Source: JANXVY01 sp031365425 (lineage in GTDB: Bacteria; Pseudomonadota; Alphaproteobacteria; Rhizobiales; Hyphomicrobiaceae). Taken from it: a DNA stretch of 7,244 nucleotides. Numbering within the stretch: position 1 is the first letter of the stretch; each line of letters begins with the position of its first letter. The stretch lies in the NCBI GenBank assembly GCA_031365425.1, contig JANLYB010000328.1:1-7244 (forward strand), written 5' to 3'. This document shows positions 1-5,899 of the stretch, piece after piece. The notes below the pieces were generated by a model, which saw nothing but the letters and a program-made list of their open reading frames with translations, was not told where the DNA came from and did no database searches. The translations under genes and the position numbers were made by a program.

Positions 1-107
1 GAGATACTCAGAGCTGAAAGAATGCCCCCTGCTGGCAAAACAACCCACCAAGGTGCACCTGCGAGGCCAAGGCACGCGGTAGCGATAACGATCACATAGT
101 CTAGCAT
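1..107 (-). CDS. Small membrane protein, N-terminal part only (runs off the left edge)
   Basis: Reading leftwards from an ATG at 107, the frame stays open to the window edge and gives 35 complete codons, beginning MLDYVIVIATACLGLAGAPW. The peptide is almost wholly hydrophobic, with Gly, Ala, Val, Ile, Leu and paired Trp, so the N-terminus looks like one or two membrane segments. The start is supported by a strong Shine-Dalgarno sequence, GGGAG, on the minus strand (114..118) with a 6-base spacer. An in-frame ATG at 122 is possible but has no good ribosome site. I do not recognise the family, and the rest of the gene lies outside the window. It shares its strand with the tRNA-Lys gene, but a 241-base gap separates them, so independent transcription is likely. 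Confidence 0.6.
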   Translation of the reverse strand, partial: MLDYVIVIATACLGLAGAPWWVVLPAGGILSALSI

Positions 108-113
108 CAAGAT

Positions 114-120
114 CTCCCTC
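114..120 (-). promoter_or_regulatory. Ribosome binding site of the left-edge membrane gene
   Basis: The minus strand reads GAGGGAG here, six bases before the ATG at 107. This decides for that start over the in-frame ATG at 122. Confidence 0.55.
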
Positions 121-266
121 ATCGTGAAAGTGAGAGAGCTACGATTCGGCTGGCATACGTTAGGTCGTGAGCGGATGAGCAAACGTTTCTCCACCGGAAA
201 GAAGAGACACGAGGCTAGCTCCGACTGTGGCCGAAATTACGAGGCTTTAACCCGTTCGCGCTAGGG

Positions 267-294
267 CACCCGGCTAATCCGTGAATGCCGGGTG
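267..294. repeat. 8-bp perfect inverted repeat downstream of tRNA-Lys (possible terminator)
   Basis: CACCCGGC (267..274) and GCCGGGTG (287..294) pair perfectly around a 12-base loop. The hairpin lies about 55 bases beyond the 3' end of the minus-strand tRNA, where a terminator would be expected. On that strand no run of T follows, so it is not a classic intrinsic terminator. Read on the plus strand, a short T run (307..311) follows 12 bases later. It may instead be an RNA processing or pausing structure. Confidence 0.35.
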
Positions 295-348
295 AATGCT
301 GGTTGGTTTTTCAACTTGGCGCTCTGCGCGCTAACCCGTTGATTTCAA

Positions 349-424
<76 letters not shown>

Positions 425-485
425 ATTCGCCGTATTGCCTTCGCTCTTGAGCTTTTGGCTCGTAAGAGGTCGTGGCGCGTGACGA

Positions 486-504
486 CGGGGCCACTGGGGC
501 CCCG
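486..504. repeat. 7-bp all-GC inverted repeat between tRNA-Lys and the VWA gene
   Basis: CGGGGCC (486..492) pairs with GGCCCCG (498..504) around the loop ACTGG. No T run follows on either strand. It lies upstream of both the minus-strand tRNA and the plus-strand VWA gene, so it is not an obvious terminator for either. It could be a structural element or simply GC-rich chance. The rest of 425..673 shows no gene. A weak possible promoter (TTGGGA 531..536, CATTAA 553..558) is the only other thing noticed there. Confidence 0.3.
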
Positions 505-673
505 GAAGTGGCGTGCTTAGCAGCGTGATCTTGGGATGTCCAGCGCGGTGGCCATTAAAGTTGTGCCGTGGGTGATTTGGCCGCGATCAATGGCTGGTTT
601 CGATGGACGCGCGAGGGCTCAATTTCTGGTAAGGTCAACGCTGGGATTTTGTGAAGCCGTCTGACGAGCCAAC

Positions 674-1852
674 ATGCTGAATACGTTTTTCCATGAGTTG
701 CGGTCGGCCAAGGTGCCGGTGACGCTGAAGGAATACCTCGTCCTCCTGGAGGCCTTGCAGGCCGATCTCGCTGAGCGCGATGTAGAGACGTTCTACTACC
801 TGTCACGGTCCTGCCTCGTGAAGGACGAGCGCCATCTCGATCGGTTTGATCGGGTATTTTCGCATGTCTTCCGCGGATTGGAGGCGGTCGGCGGCGAAGC
901 CAAGCCGGTCGAAATCCCGCAGGAGTGGCTGCGGGCCATGTCGCAGCTCTACTTGTCGGAGGAGGACAAGGCCAAGATCGAAGCGCTGGGCGACTGGAAT
1001 AAGATCATGGAGGAGCTGCAAAAGCGGCTCGCCGAACAACAGGGCCGGCATGAGGGTGGCAATAAGTGGATCGGGACGGGCGGAACATCTCCGTTCGGGG
1101 CCTATGGGTACAATCCGGCGGGGATCCGCATTGGCCAGAAGGAAAGCCGTCACCGGCGCGCAGTGAAGGTTTGGGACAAGCGTGAATTCAAGGATCTCGA
1201 CGAAACCCAGGAGATCGGAACACGTAACATCAAGGTCGCGCTGCGCCGCTTGCGCCAGTTCGCGCGCAAAGGCGCTGCCGAGGAATTAGACCTCGACGAG
1301 ACGATTCGGGGTACGGCTCACAAGGGGTATCTGGATATCCAGCTCCGGCCCGAGCGGCGCAACATGGTCAAGGTGCTGATGTTTTTCGACATCGGTGGTT
1401 CGATGGATGACCATGTGCGGATCGCGCAGGAGATGTTTGCGGCCTCGCGTGCGGAGTTCAAGCACCTGGAGCAGTATTACTTCCACAACTGCCTGTATGA
1501 GTTCGTGTGGACCGACAATGCGCGGCGGTGGACGGCGCGGACGCCGACTTGGGATGTGCTCCACACGTATGGCTCCGATTACAAGGTGATGTTCGTGGGC
1601 GACGCCACGATGAGCCCTTATGAAATTTCAATGCCCGGCGGCAGCGTCGAGCACATGAACGAGGAACCCGGCGCGCTGTGGCTTAAGCGTGTGACGGATA
1701 TTTATCCCCATTGCGTTTGGCTCAATCCATCGCCGCCCGAGCACTGGGAATGGACACACTCGATCCGCATGGTGCGCGAACTGATGGGTGGTCGGATGTA
1801 TCCGATGACGCTGGAAGGGTTCGACGCGGCGATGCGGGAATTGATGCGATAA
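674..1852 (+). CDS. CoxE-like VWA (von Willebrand factor A) domain protein
   Basis: This 392-residue soluble protein has no signal peptide. Its N-terminus (MLNTFFHELRSAKVPVTLKE) and its Arg/Lys-rich middle (about 160-200) are typical of the CoxE-like VWA family. The VWA fold begins near residue 231: a hydrophobic strand (VKVLMFFDIGGSMDD) carries the metal-site motif D239-x-G241-x-S243. Thr280 and Asp310 (in FVGDATMS) are likely further metal ligands. The usual motif is DxSxS, so the middle Ser is Gly here, which appears common in this subgroup. Family members are cytoplasmic and usually work with a MoxR-type AAA+ ATPase, as a chaperone-like pair for metal-cofactor insertion or complex assembly; CoxE with CoxD in CO dehydrogenase maturation is the best-known case. 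No MoxR gene is visible beside it, so its target is unknown. The ATG at 674 has only a weak ribosome site (ACGAG, 664..668), but it matches the expected family N-terminus. Confidence 0.88.
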   Translation: MLNTFFHELRSAKVPVTLKEYLVLLEALQADLAERDVETFYYLSRSCLVKDERHLDRFDRVFSHVFRGLEAVGGEAKPVEIPQEWLRAMSQLYLSEEDKAKIEALGDWNKIMEELQKRLAEQQGRHEGGNKWIGTGGTSPFGAYGYNPAGIRIGQKESRHRRAVKVWDKREFKDLDETQEIGTRNIKVALRRLRQFARKGAAEELDLDETIRGTAHKGYLDIQLRPERRNMVKVLMFFDIGGSMDDHVRIAQEMFAASRAEFKHLEQYYFHNCLYEFVWTDNARRWTARTPTWDVLHTYGSDYKVMFVGDATMSPYEISMPGGSVEHMNEEPGALWLKRVTDIYPHCVWLNPSPPEHWEWTHSIRMVRELMGGRMYPMTLEGFDAAMRELMR

Positions 1853-1980
1853 GGGCCGCAGTGGTTTCCGGGGTTGTTAAGCCTTGTCAACAAACTTGAT
1901 CTCTGAAAGCGGATTGCCGATTGACCGGCTTGTTTACTCGGCTGACAGTCAAACAAACGAGAATCGGACTTCGGTCACGG

Positions 1981-2580
1981 ATGAAACAGAGCAAAATCAT
2001 GCAGGCGCTAAAGGCTTCAATACGCACGCGATCCGCAGTGTTGGGTCTGTGTCTGGCGCTGGCTGGATGTTCTAATGCGCCGCTGCCAAGTCTGACGACG
2101 GGTTCGCTGTTCGGCTCCAAGCCCGATGCCCAGGCGGCAGCCGCCACCCCCGCCGCACCGGTCGTCCGTAACGATCCGATGATGCGGACGCTGCAGGTGA
2201 GCCGGACGGCGGCCAAGGCCCAGCGTTGCGGCTTTAATTTTGACGCCGCTAAGCTCAAAGGAGGCTTAATGGCCTCCGAGGGGAGCCAAGCTGGGGTGGA
2301 CGTGGCCGAACTGGCCAAGCTTGATAAGGTCTACAACGGCTCGTTCAATGGCACGATGAAAGCGGCGGGTGCCGACGAAGGCTATTGCACAGAAGCGCGA
2401 ACCAAGCACATCAAAGCCGAACTCGCCCGTCATTTGACCGGCGACTATGCACCGGGTGAAGCGTTCAAAGATCCTAATGCCGAGGATGATGGCGGTCTTT
2501 TCTCGGGGTCGGGCGGTTTGTTTGATTCCAAGAGCGACGGGACCACGTTCAAGCAAGCCTCGCCCGCTAACAATTACTAA
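1981..2580 (+). CDS. Small predicted lipoprotein of unknown function
   Basis: Starting from the ATG at 1981, this is a 199-residue protein. It has a basic N-region (K2, K5, K11, R15, R17), a hydrophobic core (SAVLGLCLALAG) and a lipobox L27-A28-G29-C30, so it should be lipidated on Cys30 and anchored on the periplasmic face of a membrane. The first mature part (about 31-62) is rich in Ala, Pro and Ser and looks like a flexible tether. The conserved-looking core (63-150) contains Cys83 and Cys136, which could form a disulfide. The tail is Gly/Ser/Asp-rich, with repeated GLF-type turns. A TTG at 1921 would lengthen the frame by 20 residues, but that would bury the signal peptide, so 1981 is preferred; ATG 1999 is also possible. 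Ribosome binding is weak at both. I do not recognise a named family. It precedes a membrane-protein gene by 39 bases. Confidence 0.78.
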   Translation: MKQSKIMQALKASIRTRSAVLGLCLALAGCSNAPLPSLTTGSLFGSKPDAQAAAATPAAPVVRNDPMMRTLQVSRTAAKAQRCGFNFDAAKLKGGLMASEGSQAGVDVAELAKLDKVYNGSFNGTMKAAGADEGYCTEARTKHIKAELARHLTGDYAPGEAFKDPNAEDDGGLFSGSGGLFDSKSDGTTFKQASPANNY

Positions 2581-2619
2581 TGCTCCAGAAACGATTCCCT
2601 TGATGCACCGGAACCGCGC

Positions 2620-2982
2620 GTGATCCAGCTGTTGTGGATAGAACTCGTCACAAAGCTGGCGGCGGGTCTGGTTTTGCTCGCGGTGCCGCTGACGGCGATC
2701 AAGGTGCTGGGCTTACCGCGTCCGCCGACCGCGTTCTGGCCCCGACTACTGGGCGGCGTGCTGTTGGGGCTGGCAGCCGCCACGTTTATGGACACCAACG
2801 TCCGGCTGGGACATGGGCTCGGTTTAGGCGGGTCATTCGTCATAAATTTGAGCAGCGGCCTTACGTTGGGAACCATTCTGTTTTTAAAGCAAGGTCCCGA
2901 CACCCGGCGCGGACGCGCCGTTCTGTGGGCGATCGCCGCGGCCATCATCGGCCTCGCGCTCATTGAAATTGCTTACATTTAG
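2620..2982 (+). CDS. Small four-helix membrane protein, unknown function (GTG start)
   Basis: This 120-residue protein is hydrophobic throughout, with four likely membrane segments at about 5-30, 42-58, 66-89 and 99-119. The basic loops PRPPTAFWPR (33-42) and KQGPDTRRGR (90-99) should be cytoplasmic, which places both ends on the periplasmic side by the positive-inside rule. No catalytic motif is seen, and I cannot assign a family. The start is the GTG at 2620. No other plausible in-frame start lies between it and the stop of the preceding gene (same frame, 2578..2580), and no strong Shine-Dalgarno sequence is visible. Its closeness to the lipoprotein gene (39 bases) suggests cotranscription. 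Confidence 0.72.
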   Translation: MIQLLWIELVTKLAAGLVLLAVPLTAIKVLGLPRPPTAFWPRLLGGVLLGLAAATFMDTNVRLGHGLGLGGSFVINLSSGLTLGTILFLKQGPDTRRGRAVLWAIAAAIIGLALIEIAYI

Positions 2983-3018
2983 AGCGATCAAGTTAACGTA
3001 GTTATGGACCATTTCATG

Positions 3019-3046
3019 CTTTTCTGACCCCGGATTTGGGGAAAAG
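3019..3046 (+). promoter_or_regulatory. Bulged stem-loop just upstream of the acyltransferase start
   Basis: CTTTT (3019..3023) and CCCC (3028..3031) pair with GGGG (3038..3041) and AAAAG (3042..3046), leaving a 4-base bulge and a 6-base loop. It ends nine bases before the ATG at 3056, so it overlaps the region where the ribosome binds. It could modulate translation, or act as a weak attenuator between the membrane-protein and acyltransferase genes. No experimental support can be drawn from the sequence. Confidence 0.25.
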
Positions 3047-3055
3047 AGCGGTGGC

Positions 3056-4327
3056 ATGACGTTTCCGGGACAATTTTTCGAACGCACTGGCGGCGGGCGT
3101 TTCGAATTGCGACACGCAGGCGGGGGCTATGACGGTTTAGCGGCACTAGTCACGCCGGTTTCGAGCGGTCTCGATCTCGCGGTGGTCTCGACGCGGGAGG
3201 GTTTTGATGCCCTTGAAGCGGATTGGAACGATCTGTTTGCCCGCGCAGGCCGGTCGGCACAATTGTTCCAGGCGTTCAACTGGAACTGGCACTGGGCCAA
3301 TCATTTTATCGGAGACGGCCGCGGACGGCTCCGGCTTAGAGTCGTAACGGGACGCCACCACGGCCGCCTGGTCATGGTTTGGCCGTTGGTGATGGAACGG
3401 CGCGCCGGGTTGCGCGTGCTGGCCTGGATGGGCGAACCCGTCAGCCAGTATGGCGATGTTCTCGCCGAAGATGGCCCGGCCCAGCTTGAGATGTTGCGTG
3501 AAGGCTGGCGGTTCGTTGCGACTACCCTCAGGCCGGACCTGGCGCGGCTTAACAAAACGCGGGCCGACAGCGTCGTCGCTCCGTTGCTGGCTGAATTGGG
3601 TGCGATCTCCACCCAGCAACTCGAGGCGCCCTATCTGGATCTGGCGAGTGCGCCGACATTCGAACAGTATGCCGAGCGCTATCCGAGCAAGGCGCGCAAG
3701 AACAGGCGGCGGCTTGCGCGCAGGTTGGAAGAACAGGGCGCATCTGAGTTTTGCGAATTGGCCGAAGGGCCGGACGCTTCGCGCATTGCCGGTCAGGCAA
3801 TCGAGATCAAGCGCATCTGGCTCAAGGAAAAAGGCTTGGTGTCGCCCGCGTTGAACGATGCCCGCACGATGGCATTCTTTCAGGCTGCAGCAGCCGATAC
3901 GCAACGCCCCGCGAAGATCCGCGTCGCTGTGCTCATGTGCGGCGGAGCCGTTGCCGCGGTTGAAATCGGATTTGCCTGCCGCGACCGGTTGGCCATCCAC
4001 ATCATGGCCTACGATCTTGCGTTCGATAAAGCTGCTGCGGGGATTTTGCTGCTGGAGCATATGATCGAAACGAGCCTCGCCTCGGGTGCCGCTGTCTACG
4101 ACCTGATGGCGCCGGGTGATGGCTACAAGAAAGAATGGGCCGATGGAACTATGCGGGTCGACGACTTTGCGGTGCCCATGACCGTGTTGGGGTCCATCTT
4201 TGCGCGCGCGTATCTGGCTTTCGCCCGCCCGTGCTTGAAGGCTGCGGTTGCCAAAATCCCGCTATCGACGCGCCGGGCCCTGAGCGGGCGGCTGGCAAAA
4301 GCAGTGTTGATTTTCGGCGGCGTTTGA
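3056..4327 (+). CDS. GNAT-family acyltransferase, CelD/BioF2-like (FemAB-type fold)
   Basis: This 423-residue protein has no signal peptide. The first GNAT-like half begins around residues 40-60 (LDLAVVSTREGFDALEADWN). A conserved Trp/Asn patch follows (LFQAFNWNWHWANHF, 70-84), then a strand pair LRLRVVTGR...GRLVMVWPLV (93-112). The second half opens with the very basic helix YPSKARKNRRRLARRLEEQG (209-228). It ends with AVYDLMAPGDGYKKEWADG (346-364), the Asp...Tyr-Lys-Lys-x-Trp signature of the acetyltransferase 6 domain (PF13480). Known members include proteins annotated as cellulose biosynthesis CelD; they are thought to acylate polysaccharides, lipids or amino groups in the cytoplasm, but substrates are seldom known. 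The C-terminal 60 residues are basic and hydrophobic and may touch the membrane. The ATG at 3056 follows a purine-rich stretch (GGGGAAAAGAG). The neighbours encode envelope proteins, which suggests a cell-surface substrate; this is inference. Confidence 0.87.
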   Translation: MTFPGQFFERTGGGRFELRHAGGGYDGLAALVTPVSSGLDLAVVSTREGFDALEADWNDLFARAGRSAQLFQAFNWNWHWANHFIGDGRGRLRLRVVTGRHHGRLVMVWPLVMERRAGLRVLAWMGEPVSQYGDVLAEDGPAQLEMLREGWRFVATTLRPDLARLNKTRADSVVAPLLAELGAISTQQLEAPYLDLASAPTFEQYAERYPSKARKNRRRLARRLEEQGASEFCELAEGPDASRIAGQAIEIKRIWLKEKGLVSPALNDARTMAFFQAAAADTQRPAKIRVAVLMCGGAVAAVEIGFACRDRLAIHIMAYDLAFDKAAAGILLLEHMIETSLASGAAVYDLMAPGDGYKKEWADGTMRVDDFAVPMTVLGSIFARAYLAFARPCLKAAVAKIPLSTRRALSGRLAKAVLIFGGV

Positions 4328-4379
4328 ACGCAATGTTGAAAAGCAGGCGCAAAGCCGCTTTGGCCGGACTTGGCTAATC

Positions 4380-4384
4380 GAGGA
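4380..4384 (+). promoter_or_regulatory. Ribosome binding site of the FecR-domain gene
   Basis: GAGGA lies seven bases before the ATG at 4392, a near-ideal spacing. It fixes that start and gives this gene the clearest ribosome site in the four-gene cluster. Confidence 0.6.
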
Positions 4385-4391
4385 AATGTAG

Positions 4392-5135
4392 ATGTCGCTG
4401 CTGCGTTTTGTTGTGCTGGGTTTGGCCGCCGTTATTGCCTGTTTCGAGGCTCATGCTGCAGCCCCGGGTGAATCAATCGGCTCGGCGGTGGCCATCAAGA
4501 ACGAGGTGACGGCGGCGTTCGCTGGCGAAAGCCGCCGTCTGCAAAAAGACGACCCCGTCAAACAGGACGAAATCATCGAAGTCGGAGCCGACGGTCTGGG
4601 TGAACTACAATTCAAGGATAACACGAAACTCGCGCTGGGCCCTGGTGCGCGAATGACCCTCGATAAGTTCGTCTATGATCCAGCGAAATCGAACGGGTCA
4701 ATCGTCGTCAATTTGATCAAGGGGACCTTCCGGTTCATCACTGGCGTTGCCGCCAAGCCGGCCTATGTCATCAAGACCCCGACGGCTTCAATTTCGGTGC
4801 GCGGAACGGTGTTCGACATCTGCATCCGGCCCAATGGCGGCACCTGGGTGCTATTGATCGAAGGCTCGGTCAAGATGTGCTCGGTTACCGGCAGTTGCCG
4901 GACGTTGAACGAACCGGGCAAGGTGATGCGCGTCACCCCCGACAAGAAGGTCCAGGCGGCAGCGTCCTGGCCGGATCTGCCGGGCAAGGACCAGACCGCG
5001 CTTGAAACTGCTTTCCCGTTCGTCCCGTTAGCGCCCTCGTTTGCACCCGCGCCGGCCTTGTCGCGCGACCAGATTCTTGATGGCCGCCTGCCGTCTGCCA
5101 AGCATAAGAAGAAGCGGACCAAGTCGCACCCCTGA
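4392..5135 (+). CDS. Exported FecR-domain protein
   Basis: This 247-residue protein starts with a Sec signal peptide (FVVLGLAAVIACFEAHA), with likely cleavage after Ala22 or nearby, so it acts in the periplasm or outside the cell. A FecR domain (PF04773) covers about residues 50-165. It includes the strand-turn ELQFKDNTKLALGPGARMTL and the family hallmark KTPTASISVRGTVFDI (128-143), followed by LLIEGSVKM. Unlike true FecR, it has no cytoplasmic anti-sigma segment or transmembrane helix after the signal, and no sigma-factor or TonB-receptor gene is nearby. It is therefore a stand-alone FecR-like beta-domain protein rather than an iron-signalling sensor. Cys144, Cys163 and Cys169 may form a disulfide. 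After a Pro/Ala-rich linker (209-222) the protein ends in a Lys-rich tail (KHKKKRTKSHP) that could bind an acidic surface polymer. It lies 64 bases behind the acyltransferase gene. Confidence 0.88.
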   Translation: MSLLRFVVLGLAAVIACFEAHAAAPGESIGSAVAIKNEVTAAFAGESRRLQKDDPVKQDEIIEVGADGLGELQFKDNTKLALGPGARMTLDKFVYDPAKSNGSIVVNLIKGTFRFITGVAAKPAYVIKTPTASISVRGTVFDICIRPNGGTWVLLIEGSVKMCSVTGSCRTLNEPGKVMRVTPDKKVQAAASWPDLPGKDQTALETAFPFVPLAPSFAPAPALSRDQILDGRLPSAKHKKKRTKSHP

Positions 5136-5183
5136 TACAGGCCAGTGCCGCGCTGGATCGAGCGACGCTACCCGGTTCCTGTA
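5136..5183 (+). terminator. Possible stem structure after the FecR-domain gene
   Basis: TACAGG (5136..5141) can pair with CCTGTA (5178..5183), enclosing the smaller hairpin CCAG...CTGG. It begins right after the stop codon. No clear T run follows, so this is at best a weak or factor-assisted terminator for the upstream gene cluster. Confidence 0.25.
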
Positions 5184-5542
5184 GCAGGTGATTTATGGAT
5201 CATTGTTAACCCCCCATAGGCGGACACGGGTGATCCGGCCATCGCGTCTGGGCCGTTGGTCGGGTCTGGAGTGCGTGTGCAGTGTGTTTCGTTGTTGCAG
5301 GTGCTTGGGTGCCCGTTCCGGCTGCTGGATTACAATTGTCACCCTTTATGTGATTACGAAAATCTTTCAAATTCCAATAAAAACGGGTGTTTTCAGTGTA
5401 TTGAGCCAGTTGTCATCCGCAAGGCATATTCGCCGCCATTCGTCCATTCATCGGCTGTCAAGCTAAAGCCGTGCAGCGCACAACGAGGGCGCGTCCTGGA
5501 GCGAAACCACAAATCCGTTTGACCCGGTGGCTGGTCATGCCC

Positions 5543-5558
5543 GGACCATGGTCCATGG
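5543..5558. repeat. GGACCATGGTCC palindrome with tandem CCATGG
   Basis: A perfect 12-base palindrome (5543..5554) overlaps a second CCATGG (5553..5558), so CCATGG occurs twice, seven bases apart. It sits about 65 bases upstream of the FNR/FixK-type box. It may be an operator for a dimeric regulator or a small hairpin; no family can be named. Confidence 0.35.
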
Positions 5559-5607
5559 GGCCCGGTAGACCAAGAGCAGTTGGTGGCCTTCCCAATATGC
5601 CGCATGT

Positions 5608-5621
5608 TTGATCCAGATCAA
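5608..5621. promoter_or_regulatory. FNR/FixK-type binding site (anaerobox)
   Basis: The sequence TTGATCCAGATCAA matches the FNR consensus TTGAT-N4-ATCAA exactly and fits the rhizobial FixK2 pattern TTG-N8-CAA. The symmetry extends one base further on each side (TTT...AAA, 5607..5622). Proteins of the CRP/FNR family bind such sites to switch genes on or off in response to low oxygen or nitric oxide. The nearest gene downstream is the peroxidase, whose ATG is about 285 bases away. If the box sat at -41.5, transcription would start near 5656 and leave a leader of about 240 bases. No good -10 hexamer is visible at the matching place, so repression or a site for another promoter is also possible. 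Confidence 0.6.
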
Positions 5622-5887
5622 AAAAGAAACGGTCGAATTTTCCGATCGGTCACTGTTCGACACAGGCCCATTCGCCGCGTCTCCCTCTGTTAATGGGAAT
5701 GGGTATCACATTGCTGTGGTCAGGCTATTTCTACCTCACGACGAGCTGAGCCTTTTTCTTATGACTTGAACAGCTTGGTTCTCGAAATTCGAATTCTTCG
5801 TAAGTTTTGCGTGTGCCCTTCGATGAGGCGCGCGACTGCGAAGTCACAGCTAAATTTTGCTTCCATTCGGCCCCTGGATCGCGCGTT

Positions 5888-5892
5888 AGGAG
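5888..5892 (+). promoter_or_regulatory. Ribosome binding site of the peroxidase gene
   Basis: AGGAG lies seven bases before the ATG at 5900. It decides for this start over in-frame TTG (5807) and GTG (5813) codons further upstream, which have no ribosome site. The frame is closed by a TAA at 5801. Confidence 0.75.
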
Positions 5893-5899
5893 TTATCCC

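Larger units (their letters stand above)
5136..5899. other. 764-base stretch without a convincing gene; upstream region of the peroxidase
   Basis: Small open frames exist here on both strands, but none has a ribosome site, a plausible protein composition or recognisable motifs. The stretch includes an AT-richer part (about 5330-5405), a possible sigma-70-like pair (TTGAGC 5401..5406, CATATT 5425..5430, 18-base spacer), a CCATGG-rich palindrome (5543..5558) and an FNR/FixK-type box (5608..5621). After that comes about 280 bases with no clear element until the AGGAG ribosome site. The length and content suit a regulatory region plus a long untranslated leader. Confidence 0.5.

Noticed and set aside
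1921..1980. TTG start extending the lipoprotein by 20 residues
   Set aside because: It would place a charged extension before the signal peptide. The ATG at 1981 gives a normal n-region, hydrophobic core and lipobox.
1887..2318. Minus-strand open frame of 143 codons
   Set aside because: It is antisense to the lipoprotein gene, which has a convincing signal peptide and lipobox. The reverse product has no features.
3146..4060. Minus-strand open frame of 304 codons
   Set aside because: It is wholly antisense to the acyltransferase gene, whose plus-strand translation shows family hallmarks. It is an open reverse frame of a GC-rich gene.
4707..4725. TTGATCAA as a second FNR/FixK site
   Set aside because: The half-sites have no spacer, so it does not fit TTGA-N6-TCAA. 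It also lies inside the FecR-domain coding sequence.
4392..5135. FecR-domain protein as an iron-uptake anti-sigma sensor
   Set aside because: It lacks the cytoplasmic N-terminal segment and internal transmembrane helix of true FecR, and no sigma factor or TonB-dependent receptor gene is adjacent.
5188..5522. Two overlapping plus-strand frames of 88 and 92 codons in the intergenic stretch
   Set aside because: Neither has a ribosome site. The translations are rich in Cys, Arg and Ser without hydrophobic core or motif, and the two frames contradict each other.
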